DNA of 64,000 bases from contig OV884056.1 in the NCBI GenBank assembly GCA_930367215.1, positions 285,554,067 through 285,618,066 of the forward strand, read 5' to 3'. Under the pieces are notes generated by a model, which was not told the DNA's origin, searched no databases, and saw only the letters and a program-made list of their open reading frames with translations. Both the position numbers and the translations under genes were made by a program. Of this stretch, positions 1 through 10,932 are shown in pieces (position 1 is the stretch's first letter; each line of letters opens with the position of its first letter). Source of the DNA: Pollenia angustigena. Taxonomy: Eukaryota; Arthropoda; Insecta; Diptera; Polleniidae.

Positions 1-380
1 AAAGAATTAAAAAGAAATTAGTGCTTATAGTACAGATTTTTTTACATCTCGCTTGAGCTTGTTAATCATTACTAATTTTGCATAATCATACGATTACTCT
101 ACTGCATCCTATTTAGTAAAACTAATGGGAAAGTGAAGCGAATGCAAATACCTAATTTATCTCACGTCGTGGCAATGTTAATTGGCCGTCAAGGTGACAT
201 CGTGACATTCAAGAGATAATTCGGCACAATTATGACATTGAACCTCAATTATGTTTCAGAGTCATTGAAAATATGGACCATCGGATCAGCGAAGTCGTGG
301 CGAACATTTGGCCGATATTTTGTTCTACACATAATTGTCATTGATTCTTCTATCATAATAAAAAATATGTATTAAGATAA
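1..380. other. No gene seen
   Basis: AT-rich sequence with no long open frame, terminal repeat or recognisable repeat end. Confidence 0.5.
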
Positions 381-648
381 TTCTCTGAAAACTTTTTGTT
401 TTATTTACAACTAACATCGTACGTAAACCCTTTACATACTTAGCCAATCCTTTGCAATTGCCAACCTCACTCGCTTTCCAGCACGTAGCATGGACTTGGT
501 GTTTCCCGTTAAAGATCTAATGAGCCTCTGAAAACCGATCATGGGCGAGATAACCGTAAATCTTGTATTGATTAAATCCCTGCATTATCACATCACGCCT
601 CGATGCGTTGTTGACAGGCCCAACACCAGGATCAGATGCAATGGCCTA
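381..648 (-). pseudogene. Possible decayed coding stretch, product unknown
   Basis: On the minus strand one frame stays open from about 648 down to about 380 except for a TAG near 516; another TAG lies just upstream near 648. Both stops could be CAG-to-TAG changes. The stretch is less AT-rich than its surroundings and its translation has a mixed, protein-like composition (for example AIASDPGVGPVNNASRRD at the start and NGKHQVHATCWKASEVGN after the stop). I do not recognise the family. There is no start codon, splice signal or neighbouring partner that fixes it as a gene. It could be a transposon coding fragment or a chance open frame. Confidence 0.2.
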
Positions 649-660
649 ATCAACTGTTCG

Positions 661-966
661 TCTTAAGCACCTCAGATTACTGAAACTGAAACAAATAAAG
701 GAACTACTAAAGGCTAGATTACACTAATAGACTTTGTATTAATACATGTCAAAAACTCAAGTCATATGACAAAGTATGATAGTGTGAATGCAATGTGTCG
801 CGAAAATGACAAGTATTATGAAAAAAGTTTGACATTCCATATGACTTCATCGTTTTTTGAAAAATTTCTAAACAATAATACTTTTCATTAGATCAGGGTT
901 GCTTTTTATTTTATGTGTGAGTGTTTATACTTTGTGTGATGGTGTGAACACAAACTGTCATGTTAA
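661..966. other. No gene seen
   Basis: AT-rich sequence without a recognisable feature. Confidence 0.4.
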
Positions 967-1300
967 ATTAGATTTTTTGATAGTCGCAACAAGTATTATG
1001 GAATACGTAAGACTTGTGAGATAGTGTTAACTAGCTTTAAGCCCTACTTGCCAGTTATGCCTGAAGTCCCAAATACATTGATCAAAATACTCATCAAGCA
1101 TTGCGGTAGTCTTAGTGAAAATGTGTTTGTATGTGTCACACCGACGATGCTGGACGAAAAATCAAAAAATTTAGATATGACGGCGAATATTACTTCCAGC
1201 ACATGTACACGATGAATTCGCCCGCTGGACAAGCATTTGACAAGTGTATTTGGCCCTTTATGCTCCTTGCAGAAGCAAAGGAAACCAATATATATATATA
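967..1300 (+). other. Coding-like segment in two overlapping frames
   Basis: A frame is open from 967 to a stop at 1214-1216 (it contains the peptide VMPEVPNTLIKILIKHCG), and a second plus-strand frame is open from about 1131 to beyond 1300 (it contains RKIKKFRYDGEYYFQHMY). The antisense strand is also open, which weakens the case. There is no ATG with a good context. If real, it would be a pseudogene in which a frameshift joins the two frames. No family is recognised. Confidence 0.15.
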
Positions 1301-1520
1301 TGGGGCATTCCACGCTAAATTGAATGGTTTAAATTTTTTCTTTTTATTTTCACTATTTTATATTTTTTAGTACAATTCATAAGGGCCTTCCAGGTAAATT
1401 TGGAAATTTTTTTGATTACTCCTTCAGAGATTTCTCCTTTTAGTTTTTTGTTAATAACTTTCAAATTGGGGATGAAAAAGAAAATTAATTTTAACCATCC
1501 GATTTGCGTGGAATGTCCCA
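1301..1520. mobile_element. MITE with GGGCATTCCACGC inverted termini, TA duplication
   Basis: The left end begins TGGGGCATTCCACGC and the right end is its near-perfect inverse, ending GCGTGGAATGTCCCA. TA lies immediately outside both ends (1299-1300 and 1521-1522). Inverted similarity continues for about 45 bp. There is no coding capacity. TA duplication with these ends fits a Tc1/mariner-superfamily non-autonomous element of 220 bp. Confidence 0.7.
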
Positions 1521-1726
1521 TACATATGCATGTATATCCTTTTCTAATGATCTAAGGCATCCGTCTGACTGTATTGTATCACACTAATATAGCAACCCAC
1601 TTGATTTAAGTATATACGACCGCTCGCCGCCGCGCCAACTAGGAAAACAGACGCTGCAATCGTCTCTGACAACTTGCCGAAGGTTGTGAAGGTTTGTGAG
1701 TCGAGTTGGATCACCCAGAAGATTTA

Positions 1727-1811
1727 GGGCCTGTTCGTCAAACAAATTATAAAATATTGTTTTTGTAAGTTAAGCGAACGAAGTCTTCATTCGTTATCGG
1801 CGAACAGGCCA
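1727..1811. mobile_element. 85-bp MITE with TTA duplication
   Basis: The ends GGGCCTGTTCGTC and GGCGAACAGGCCA are inverted copies. TTA flanks both sides (1724-1726 and 1812-1814). A 3-bp TTA duplication is typical of PIF/Harbinger-like elements; the assignment is by inference. Confidence 0.6.
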
Positions 1812-3778
1812 TTACTTTATCCTTCCTTACATTTCTTGTCCACGCAGACTAATGCGACCGAGGGGAGTTTTAGACTTTAGATTTTCAGAAAAGTAAGAAA
1901 TTTTATACAGAATTTAAGTCCAGAAAATTTTTAAGAAATTTCTTAACTGTGAAACCTCCCTTCATTCTTATAATTTCCCTTTCAATATAAAAAATTTTCT
2001 CAAGATTTTATAATATTTCCTCCTTAACTTCTCTATTAATGTAAAAAAAAAAAACTTTGCCTTTTTAATAATTAATGTACAATTTATTCTTTCTTCAGAT
2101 ATGAAGTTACAATTTATCTAAGTGATGAACTATTTTCCCATCCTTAAACAATGGAAAAATAAATAAAAACTTAACTCCATTCCACATCTTCGAAACAAAT
2201 CATCAAAGACTCAATCTCAAAGACTGGTGGGGTTTAATAAAATAAAACAATTTTCAACAACAAATCGTTTTATGTCGCAACTAATCAAAACTAACGCAGT
2301 GCAATATGCACCAAAAGGCAAGACAAAACAACAACGAGAAAAAGAGTGGCGACAACAATAACAAAAACATGAACATGAACAAAAACCAAAACACTAGCAA
2401 CATGTTTTTCTAGCCCACACACAAAGCCAGCGATAACTCAGCAAAACGTCAACAACTGTATTGAAGTTTTATTAAGAGCCCCTCTCTGCGGCATGTGTCT
2501 GTCTGTTTGCTTTTGTTGTTAATGTAATAAAGTTTCTAAAATGTTTTCTTGCCTCTTATTTTTTGTTAAATGAAATTGTTTCTTTTTTTTATATAATAAA
2601 AATGTTAAATTTTTTAAAAATTAATTTGCATAAGGACGTTGCCATTCTTTGCAATTTATGGGAAACAGTGAAAGATTTTGATATCATAAATTTATAAATT
2701 TATGCAAATGCAATTGAATCTATGTTGCAAAGAAAAAACTGTGGACAAATATCGTTAATCCTTATTATATCATAGTAAAAAAACGCATGCTTTTGTAAAA
2801 AAAATTTTTAAGAAAAGGCAGGGGTGGCAGATTTTGAAAGATTATATTTTTCAAAAGGGTTTAACTTGTCAAACGGGTTTTATAATCTGGCAACACTACT
2901 GAGACATAAAAATGCTCAGTACGATTTGCTATTTTAGAACAACCCTGGCAAATTGTACCTAATTTATACATTTTACTTTCGAGTTTATCGAAGAAACTAG
3001 AACTACGTAGACTATAAGGGTGTTTTCTTTTCAATATATAAGAAAAAGTAGAAATAGAAATAACCTGCTTTACAGGGCACTATTAACACTGTCCATTTAT
3101 ACGGGGCATAAAGTGCATTGCCATTGTAATGGGTGAATTTTTAAGCATAAAAAAAAAGGGTGGACCTTTTAGAGAACAACACTTTTTTAATTGCATTTTC
3201 TTTTCTAAAAAATAATAATGCATTATAATTGTGTTATTTATCAGGTTACACGCACCCTTACAAAGTGATACATTTTTCTAAATTACAGTGGAACAAAATA
3301 ATAGCTACGTTTTACACTCAACACTAATGTGTGTTTATCGTGTTAAATATTGAATACAAAGTTTGTACTAATAAGCGATATTCACCACGTTTGTAACAAT
3401 TTTCAACATTAAATTTTCTTTGAATTCCAATAAGAATTAACAACACTGATTTTCAGTAATTTAAGTCAGCTGTTGTTAAAAATGTTGCGCAAAAAAAAAA
3501 TAAAAATTAAATTAAAATAAAACAAACGAAAACAAAAAGTTTTTATATCCATCACAATATAACCAAAAATCGTAATATAACACAAATTGTACGCCAACAC
3601 AAGAAAAAAGTTAATAAGAAAAAATGCTAGCATAAAAAAGTACTTAACGCAAATGCAAAAAAGGGTATTATCTCACTATCAATTATAACTGGCGATAAGA
3701 AATGGAATAAATATGCCATTTATTTTAGCAACATATATAAAAATGAAAACGACAACTTCTCACATTTTTGTGTATTTT
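1812..3778. other. AT-rich non-coding stretch
   Basis: No gene is seen. Positions 2200-2560 are less AT-rich and contain CAA/AAC-type runs, resembling ordinary unique fly intron or intergenic DNA. A weak hAT-like pair (CAGGGGTGGCAGAT near 2819 and an inverted counterpart near 2890) was noticed but is too imperfect to call. Confidence 0.5.
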
Positions 3779-4838
3779 TATACCCTTCACCGAAGGTAAA
3801 AGGGTATATATAACTTTGTCATTCCGTTTGTAATTTCTACAATATTGATCCTACACCCTATGAAGTATATATATTCTGGGTCGTTATGAAAAGGGAAGTT
3901 CAAATCCGGTTGTCCGTCTGTCTGTTGAAATGGGTTTTCCGAAGCCCCCAGATATGATAGGGGCTTTGTTGGGGTATCTTTCTGTCAGGTATTCTTATTA
4001 TAATTTTGCTATTGAAATTCAGCCAGATCGGTCCAAAAATGGCTGAGATATGAGCAAAAAACCACGACTACCTCTAATTTTTTCCAAAAATCCCTTGTTG
4101 TTGTTGTAATTTTATTACTTAAACTGTGAGTTCTCTGGTTCGAATCTTGTTTTTTTTTTTAAATTTTTTTTTATATTTTAATGTATTTAATATTAAAAAA
4201 CACATCATGCTTATATATCCATAAAAATATGGATTTATCTATATTTATAAACTTCATTAAAATCGGTTTGAAAGTTTGTGAGAGGCAGAAATTGCCCCCT
4301 ACCCCCCCTTGTGGTCCTATTTTTGAAAAACTGCATAGCTTATGTGTCCATATAGATATGGATCTATTTATGTTTTAAATATCATTAAAATCGGTTTGAG
4401 AGGCAGAAATTGCCCCTATCTCCCCTTGTGGTCCTATTTTTTTAAAAATGCATCCCTTTTGTGTCCATAAAGATATGGTTCTATCTTTATTTTAAATTTC
4501 ATTAGAATCGGTTTGATAGTTTCTGAGAGGAAGAAACTTCCCCCTATCTTCCCTCGTGGTCCTACGATTTGGCCCATTTTCAGCTTGGTCCTTGTGCCAA
4601 TAAGAACCTATGTCTCAATCATTTTATTAAATTATATCCAAAATTTCGACCTGTACTTTGCGCACAAGGTTACATGGACAGCCAGCCAGCCAGCCGGACG
4701 CACATCGTTAGTTCGACTCAGAAAGTGATTCTGAGTCGATCGGTATACTTTAAGGTGGGTCTAGGACCAATATTTTAAGGCGTTACACACATCAGCACAA
4801 ATGCATAATACCCTCTCCACTATTGTGGTGTGGGTATA
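3779..4838 (+). repeat. TATACCC...GGGTATA dispersed fly repeat
   Basis: It begins TATACCCTTCACC with a short hairpin (GGTAAAAGGGTATA) and ends in CCCTCTCCACTATTGTGG followed by GGGTATA. Inside are phrases repeated elsewhere in this window: the sensing of 'tatatattctgggtc', CCGTCTGTCTGTTG and GCCAGCCAGCC. Three degenerate internal units of roughly 130 bp (each with 'aaatcggtttga' and 'ggtcctat') lie at about 4260-4580. Related pieces are at 12583-16769, 28770-30720 and 35533-37400. There is no intact ORF. The superfamily is not established from the sequence. Confidence 0.6.
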
Positions 4839-4987
4839 AAAAGGGTCTGCTTGCGCATATATAAAAAACCATATTAAAGCTCAATGCGGCACGTGTTAGA
4901 ATTAAAATATCGATATCGAATTTGAACAACATAATTTCCTTGCTAAATTCAACCCCGTTAAAAAAAAGTTTAAAGTCAAATAAGGAC

Positions 4988-5113
4988 CAGCCTGATATAT
5001 ATTTTTTTTATCAAGGTTAGAGTAGGAGTCTGAGTTGGTGTAGCAGTTGGACCTAAAAAATGTCAGCGGTTGGAGTCGGAGTCAGAACTATTTTTATCGA
5101 CTCCACAGCCCTG
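4988..5113. mobile_element. Possible hAT-type MITE with GACTCC motifs
   Basis: The right end ACTCCACAGCCCTG and internal GGAGTCGGAGTC motifs match a common insect hAT-type repeat. The left end (CAGCCTGATA) is degenerate and no clean 8-bp duplication is visible. Confidence 0.3.
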
Positions 5114-5314
5114 GTTATAACTGCCAAAAACATATTGTTAGCTAGAGGTTAAAGTAATAGTTAGTTTTAACTACTCAACTTGGTGAAATTGGAAATTAAT
5201 TTTTTATCCCGATATTTGTTTTAATGATAAGACCCTTTTTTGTGCTCAATAAGCCTGATATTTTGCCAAACTAATGCATTTGTAGTAAATAAGGCCTAAA
5301 ACAATAACGGAGTT

Positions 5315-5464
5315 CAGTGTTTGGTGCAAATGGTCTTGCGAAATAGCAAAAGCTAAATTGCGATATATATAATTATATAATTTAACAGAAGCTTTGTGTA
5401 TTCTGTTGTTGGATTTAACAGCTATGATATTTTGCATTTGCAAGAGCTTTTGCACCAAACACTA
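5315..5464. mobile_element. Short hAT-like MITE
   Basis: CAGTGTTTGGTGCAAA at the left is mirrored by TTTGCACCAAACACT at the right. The interior (ATGATATTTTGCATTTGCA and a TTGTTGGATTT stretch) also occurs inside family B copies near 43610-43660 and 58435-58480, so part of this MITE is shared with those elements. No clear target duplication is seen. Confidence 0.5.
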
Positions 5465-5724
5465 AACTGCGCTAGTATAAAGTAGTTGTAGTACTGGCTG
5501 AAGGTGACGAATGCTCTGCGCTTCAACTTGAATTGCAACGACTACTACCACTACGTATTCTGTTGACACTACTTTGAAACTGCCGTTCTCAACTTATGAC
5601 GTAACGTTGTACTTAAGCGACAATTCTGTTCCCCACGTAAAGTCCTAGACTACGGAAAAATCGTTGGTGCACTTATAGATAAGAACGTCATACAATAAAG
5701 CGCAATTATTGTTAATTATTTTCG

Positions 5725-5874
5725 AACAAGGGCGGATCCAACTTGCATGTCGCGGAGGAAAAATGCTGGAAATTCAGTCGGGATAACCCTCAAAAAACTT
5801 GTGATTTTAGAATACCAGTGCTTGACTAGATTAGCAAGGGTCATGGGTGTCGTCACTTGGATCCGCGCTTGTTT
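5725..5874. mobile_element. MITE with GCGGATCCAA inverted termini
   Basis: AACAAGGGCGGATCCAA at 5725 is matched in inverse by TTGGATCCGCGCTTGTTT ending at 5874. The 150-bp element underlies the first third of a 137-codon open frame (5747-6160) that is therefore probably spurious. Confidence 0.55.
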
Positions 5875-6148
5875 CAGACCCCGCATGGATATGTTAACAC
5901 TTGTCATGCACCTCCGTAAACAAGCAATTTACATTTACAAAACATTTTACCTACTCATTAATTCTCAAAATACTCAGGCAGTTGGGTATTTTTTTTCATT
6001 ATTTTTTATTGAATCTTCATATATTAAGTATAAACTAACAATAATTAATCAAATCTTATCCTTATACTTTATTTTATGTCCTGCCAGTGCCAGACAAAAA
6101 TTTTCTCATCACGGGTTCTGTTCACTTATAAAGGTGCTTATCGCTCAT

Positions 6149-6660
6149 CTAATTGGGTAAGAGCTCAGTGTCTCTTCTTCTTAAGCGAGTGTGGCCGCCA
6201 TGATTTAAAATATTTCGAGCTAGTGGATTTGGGTGTTGCCTTTTGATATATTTTAGTGCATATTTTGTAATCATAGTTTTGACTAATGGCACATTGAGAT
6301 CCTTATGAATGTTTGAGTTTTTAACATACCAGGGAGCGGCTGTGATTATTCGAAGAAGTTTCTTTTGGTGCCTTTGAATTTTTTCGATGTTAGAGGCCGA
6401 GACAGTGCCCCACAGTTGAATACCGAAGCACCAGATAGGCTTTAAGATAGAGTTGTAAAGTAGAAGCTTGCAATCGAGACTAAGGACAGAAATTCTTCCA
6501 ATAAGCCAATGAATTTGAATGGCTTCTAGTTTCATTTGAGTTAATTTTGCCTCTATATGGCATTTCCACGTTTATCGCCAATCCAGATGTATACCGAGAT
6601 CTTTTACATGCGAATGTTGAGGAATTATTTGATCATTGATTGTAATAGGGGGGCAATTGG
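6149..6660 (-). pseudogene. Jockey-group LINE reverse transcriptase, C-terminal remnant
   Basis: The minus-strand translation reads like the end of a jockey-type ORF2, beyond the catalytic YADD region: a VKDLGIHLDWR block, then KLLLYNSILKPIWCFGIQLWG, then RHQKKLLRIITAAPWYV. This order is characteristic of jockey/Doc-type elements. The upstream part is broken by an in-frame TAA near 6573 (TTA to TAA in the expected RLTW motif). The open portion runs from 6535 to 6149, 128 codons. The endonuclease and the RT catalytic core are absent, so it is dead. No poly-A or end could be placed with confidence. Confidence 0.8.
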
Positions 6661-7997
6661 GTATTAAAATCGTGCGATTTAACCGCTTTCATTTATTCTT
6701 TCTGTGGTTTAAACGCAATATTACGCCGAACATGGCCACAAAACGATCCTTTATGATTTAAAAGCGATTAAAATAATATTTAGGCAGTAAAAACAGTATT
6801 TTGTTAGTTTTGCCTCAATATTTACTTAATTACCCTAATCACTCCTTTTTCAACACCCGCCTTTGACATCATTAAATCACAAAATTATAGCCGAGTTACT
6901 ATTTAAAATAAACGCATCACAAAAAAAAAACAAACGCATAATTAACATATCGAAAGTAAGTATGACAATTACTATGCCTTTCAAATCACTTAAAAAGTCA
7001 ACATGCTACAAAACTAAACACGACAACAACAATTTGAGAAAATAAAAAACACAAATCCAGTCTATTAAAAACATTTTTGTTAATTCGCATAAAAATTTGC
7101 CAGGTTTTTTCCCAAAAAAAAAAATAAATGAATAAATAAAATACATCCACTAAATAAAACGCATTGTAAAACGACAACATAAACAAGCAAAATTAAATGC
7201 GACAAAAGCTCAGCTTAAAGAAAAAAAAAAAACTAAAGTTGAAATTGAAAAATGCTGCACACTCGTTGACAATTGCAACGTGCCATGTTTGCGCAATGTT
7301 GTCTCATTAAATAGCGTGTGTGCTGTGTGTTGAGTGCTGCCTGATCATTCAGAGACGATCTTACACACATTCACAAGAAACAAAATATTCGTTTCATAGT
7401 TTCTTTCATGCATCTATCGAACAAACTTTTTTTAAATTTTTTGATAACTTTTCTCAATTACAGTCATGCAATTTTTGTAAATTTTTTTCTTTTTTTTTTT
7501 TTTTTGTTAAATATTTAATTCAGTATTGCCAGCATTTAAGTATGCAGCACATGCTGTATTTTTTAAGTTATTTTGTATTTATAAACTTATTTGTATTTAT
7601 TATTATTTATTAAGAGTTGCTTTAGAAAAATGTGGTTGTAACAGCAGTTTTATTAAAACTTCATGTAGTCATTTTTGTTTTGGCGTGCATTTAAACCAAA
7701 AAGTTGTGTCTTCTTTTTGGACTTAATGCCTTTGTGACGCGTGTGAGTTTTGTACTGGTTTATGGGTTTTATATTTTTTTGTTTGAAAAACGGTTGCCAA
7801 CAATTTTTTTATTCTGAAGAAGCTAAACAAATTTGTATTGTTTACTACATAAATAAAATTTTGTAGAATGGGGAAACTAAAATAATAACGGATGTATTAT
7901 AGTTAAGTTGGAGTCCAAATCAAAGTTTCAATGATCATAGTCATGATTAGTGTGAGGAATTTAATGCAAATGCATGTTTCTCCACGAAGGTTTAAAT
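6661..7997. other. AT-rich non-coding stretch
   Basis: No gene is seen. It has long poly-A and poly-T runs (for example around 7490-7506) and a partial inverted signal (AATTGGGTATTAAAATCG near 6655 against TTAATTACCC near 6828) that may mark an old element. Confidence 0.5.
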
Positions 7998-8425
7998 CAG
8001 TGTTCGAAAATAAACACTAAATATCGTTTTTTAATGTTCGGTTCGGTAGATTTGTGGAAAACACAAACGCTAATAGTCATTAAAAAAAATAACGTTTCCC
8101 TGTAAGTCATCTTTCGAACACAAAAATATTACTGTTTTTATCAAACACAACAAAAGATGTGAACATTTAATTCGGTTCGTTTTTTTTTTTAAAATCCACA
8201 AACTTCAATGTGTTCGGTTCGGCTCGTTAATGTTCGTCCCTTTTGGCTGGTAAAAAAAACATTTTTACAAAAACAAAATACACACACGAAAAAAACATTA
8301 TAGAACATTAAAATATAATGTTTTTCTACAGTATCACTACAATTGTTCTGTTTTTTAACGAAGAACCGAACATTATATAATGCTCGGTTCTTTCTTGAAA
8401 ATAGTTACGAACGGTATTAAGGGTT
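7998..8425 (+). repeat. Dispersed repeat family D, copy 1
   Basis: It starts CAGTGTTCGAAAATAA and ends with ACGGTATTAAGGGTT. The same series of blocks (GGAAAACACAAACGCTAATAG, CTTTCGAACACAAAAATATT, CCTTTTGGCTGGTAAAAAAA, GGTTCTTTCTTGAAAATAG, each cited in part) recurs in the same order at 41315-41843, where the copy splits a transposase pseudogene, showing that the unit moved as a block. The left end resembles a hAT terminus, but I see no matching inverted right end or clean duplication. Confidence 0.6.
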
Positions 8426-8756
8426 GTGTATGTCTACACAATCACTAAAAAAAGAGATATCTTTCCTGATTGTGTACTGTTTATTTTCGATCACTGGTTT
8501 AAATATAAAGTGAATATAACTTGTTTATCCGATTCCCAAGTTTTGCTGAAAAATGGACGCGATTTGTTGGTGCATATTTTAACATTTGTTGTCATATAAT
8601 GCATAAGAATGCATATAAATTCGCATATAATTTTAGTTTTGGCTGAAAAAATCATATTTTTTGCATATTTGTTGGTTTTACTCAAATCATTTTTGATTTT
8701 TTTAAAATCAAGCAATTGTAGAACTCAAACAAATATTTAATAAATTCTTAAGTCAT
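8426..8756. other. No gene seen
   Basis: AT-rich sequence with GCATAT-rich stretches around 8590-8660; no feature is recognised. Confidence 0.4.
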
Positions 8757-9001
8757 CGTCCATATTATGAAACATGTGCTGCGAAACATTTGAGTTTATT
8801 AAAGTAAGGGGAAAGACGAATGAAAAAGTGTACTTTGTTTCGTGCAGAAACAGTTTTTGTGAGTTTGTTATTGAAAGAAAGAAAGAAGTCATACAAAAGA
8901 CTTAATTGCTGCAAAACAAAAGTTTTGTTTTATAGACACGAATGCAATTTCAAAAGAGAAATAAAGAAAGTTTCTGCAGCAAATGTTTCATAATATGGAC
9001 G
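8757..9001. mobile_element. Foldback MITE, CGTCCATATTATGAAACAT termini
   Basis: The first 30 or so bases (CGTCCATATTATGAAACAT...GCTGC) are repeated in inverse at the right end (GCAGCAAATGTTTCATAATATGGACG, cited in part). It is 245 bp and non-coding. No clear target duplication. Confidence 0.65.
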
Positions 9002-9026
9002 AGGACTAAAAATAGTTGAGACAATA

Positions 9027-9353
9027 ATGGCCTATTTCACTAATTCTATTTAAATATCAATTCATATTTAAATATAGTTTTTCATATAATTTAATTTTTG
9101 ACATAAAAAAATTAATTGATATTTAAATAGAATTGGTGAAATCGGCCATAAATGGCTTAATAAAAATTTTAAATTACTGTTATTTTAGTGCTTGCAGTAG
9201 CTCGATGAAGTACTTCGATGTATATCTGCTCTGTTATTTTTAATGATTTTGCAGAATGTTTTTGTGTTTGACAAATATCTTTAAATTAGTGTCCCAATTT
9301 ATGAACTGTCATACAGAAAACCTAAATTTACATAAATTGGTGAAATAGGCCAT
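9027..9353. mobile_element. Element with ATGGCCTATTTCAC inverted termini and inner palindrome
   Basis: The left end ATGGCCTATTTCACTAATT is mirrored at 9335-9353. A second inverse of the same end occurs at about 9129-9152, so 9027-9152 is a near-perfect foldback by itself. The structure suggests either a terminal duplication or a nested second copy. A related short palindrome with CTATTTCAC lies at 45446-45585. Confidence 0.6.
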
Positions 9354-9436
9354 TTTTATCATTCTGATCGCTGTCTTATGATCACAATTATAATCATTTT
9401 TATAATTGTGGTAAGTAATTATAGACATGGTTATGC

Positions 9437-9923
9437 CACGCAGAGAAAAAATATGTTTAAATATGGTCACCTCCAACAATACTATGTTTAAAGAAAATTT
9501 TAACCATATTATGTTTAATTTAACCATATTTTTGTCACCGACAACCTTGTTATGGTTAAATTAGTCCCCTATCAAGAAGCCATAACCATATTATGGTTGC
9601 CTCTAAACATGTTATGATTAAATATGACAATAATTTATTTTTAAATTGGCAATAGTATTTTCCTCTTTTTCAAGAGCAACATGCTATGGTTAAAAACCAA
9701 CCATGCTTTTATAAGTGTTAAACATATTTTAGTTATTAATAAGGATAATGTGTTCGGAGGCAACAATATTATGGTTGTGGCTTCATGATGGAGAACTATT
9801 TTTACCATAATATGGTTGTCGTTGGCAATAATATGGTTAAATTAAACATTATATGGTTAAAATTTTCTTTAAACATAGTATTATTGGAGGTGACCATATT
9901 TAAACATGTTTTTTCTCTGGGTG
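9437..9923. mobile_element. Family B TIR element, copy 1 (palindromic form)
   Basis: The ends CACGCAGAGAAAAAA and TTTTTTCTCTGGGTG are inverted copies. About 120 bp of each arm are nearly identical in inverse, giving a strong foldback, and the same antisense peptide-like frame is read from both arms. The termini are shared with the 1.1-kb copies at 43117-44224 and 57845-58938, but the interior differs. It lies between two halves of a His/Asp/Tyr-rich open stretch. Confidence 0.7.
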
Positions 9924-9925
9924 TG

Positions 9926-10040
9926 GTAATGATCATGGCTAGAATAACGATAGAGATCATTGTCATGATAATCATGATCATAATTGTGGCCATTTCCATG
10001 ATCGTAATCTTGACCATAGTCTTGGCTGTCATTGTGCTGT
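9926..10040 (-). other. Possible His/Asp/Tyr-rich exon, interrupted by a transposon
   Basis: The minus strand shows a plausible 3' splice site (TGTCTTACAG, ending at 10041), followed by an open frame rich in His, Asp, Tyr and Asn (it contains DYGQDYDHGNGHNYDHDYH). The frame runs into the family B element at 9923. On the far side (9436 down to about 9360) similar His/Tyr/Asn codons resume (YHNYKNDYNCDHK). This may be a low-complexity exon split by the insertion, or simply a decayed CAT/GAT/TAT repeat. No family can be named. Confidence 0.22.
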
Positions 10041-10042
10041 AA

Positions 10043-10472
10043 GACATAATTATATTTATAATTAGGGTTACATTAATTTATTGTCCCGCCTAAAGCCTCA
10101 AATAATGTTTTGATTTTAATTTTGTCAATAATTTATTTATACATATGTACTAAAGTTATGACCAGGACAAGTTGTTCAAGATTTTTGCTTCGCACTCTCA
10201 TTGCTGCGAGTAATTTTTATTTCCTCGTAGATTTTTAAGAGTATTTTTTACCCGCACTTTCACTATAGTGAATCATTTATTTTTTGATCCTACACGTTCA
10301 CACACTTACGCAAATTGGCCTTCTCCACTTCTCTTCAGTAATTGTGACAACGACAAGTACAGTATTGTATTTGAAAATGTTCTATGATTTCAATGTGTGT
10401 TTAAATGGAATTGTGAAGGGGTCTAGTTTACAATCTAGTTTAAAGTCATTTAAACGCTGCATCTTTGCTTAA
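10043..10472. other. No gene seen
   Basis: AT-rich sequence without a recognisable feature. Confidence 0.4.
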
Positions 10473-10700
10473 GGCTGGGTTTTTGAAATGTGGTTTAAGT
10501 TTAAACTTAGTTTAACGTAGTCTGAAACTCGAATTTTTCCAGCGAAATGTGATTTTTTTTTATTATATCATAAGAGACCAACATTTTAAGCAAAACTAAG
10601 CTATTGCGTCAAAATTTTGTATACAAACTTGGTAATGGCGGCACAAGTCTGTTTTCAGATTAACTAAACCTAGTTTAACTGAGATCTCAAAAACCCAGCC
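10473..10700. mobile_element. MITE with GGCTGGGTTTTTGA termini, TAA duplication
   Basis: GGCTGGGTTTTTGA at 10473 is inverted as TCAAAAACCCAGCC ending at 10700, with further inverted AAACTTAGTTTAA/TTAAACTAGGTTTA blocks inside. TAA flanks both ends (10470-10472, 10701-10703). A 3-bp TAA duplication suggests a PIF/Harbinger-like non-autonomous element of 228 bp. Confidence 0.75.
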
Positions 10701-10913
10701 TAAGTCAATGAATGTGGAGTAGAGTACTATCTAAGTCTACGTATATTATTAAAAAAATATTTTATTTGAATGTTTTTTATTATTTTATTTTTTTAATTTA
10801 AATTGGTGTTGATAATTTCTTTCCAACATTTTATTACTTGTTATTCTCTACCAAAAAAAAAAAAAAATACGATTTGTTTTTGAAGTTTGGCGGATTTTCT
10901 TATACAGATTGAA

Positions 10914-10932
10914 TGCTGCTGCTGCTGCTGCT
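10914..10932. repeat. (TGC)n microsatellite
   Basis: Six tandem TGC units, of the opa/CAG type common in fly DNA. Confidence 0.9.

Noticed and set aside
2819..2905. Possible hAT MITE (CAGGGGTGGCAGAT)
   Set aside because: The inverted partner is too imperfect and no 8-bp duplication was found.
5747..6160. 137-codon plus-strand open frame
   Set aside because: Its first third is a TIR element (5725-5874), the rest is AT-rich, and it resembles no family; best explained by chance.
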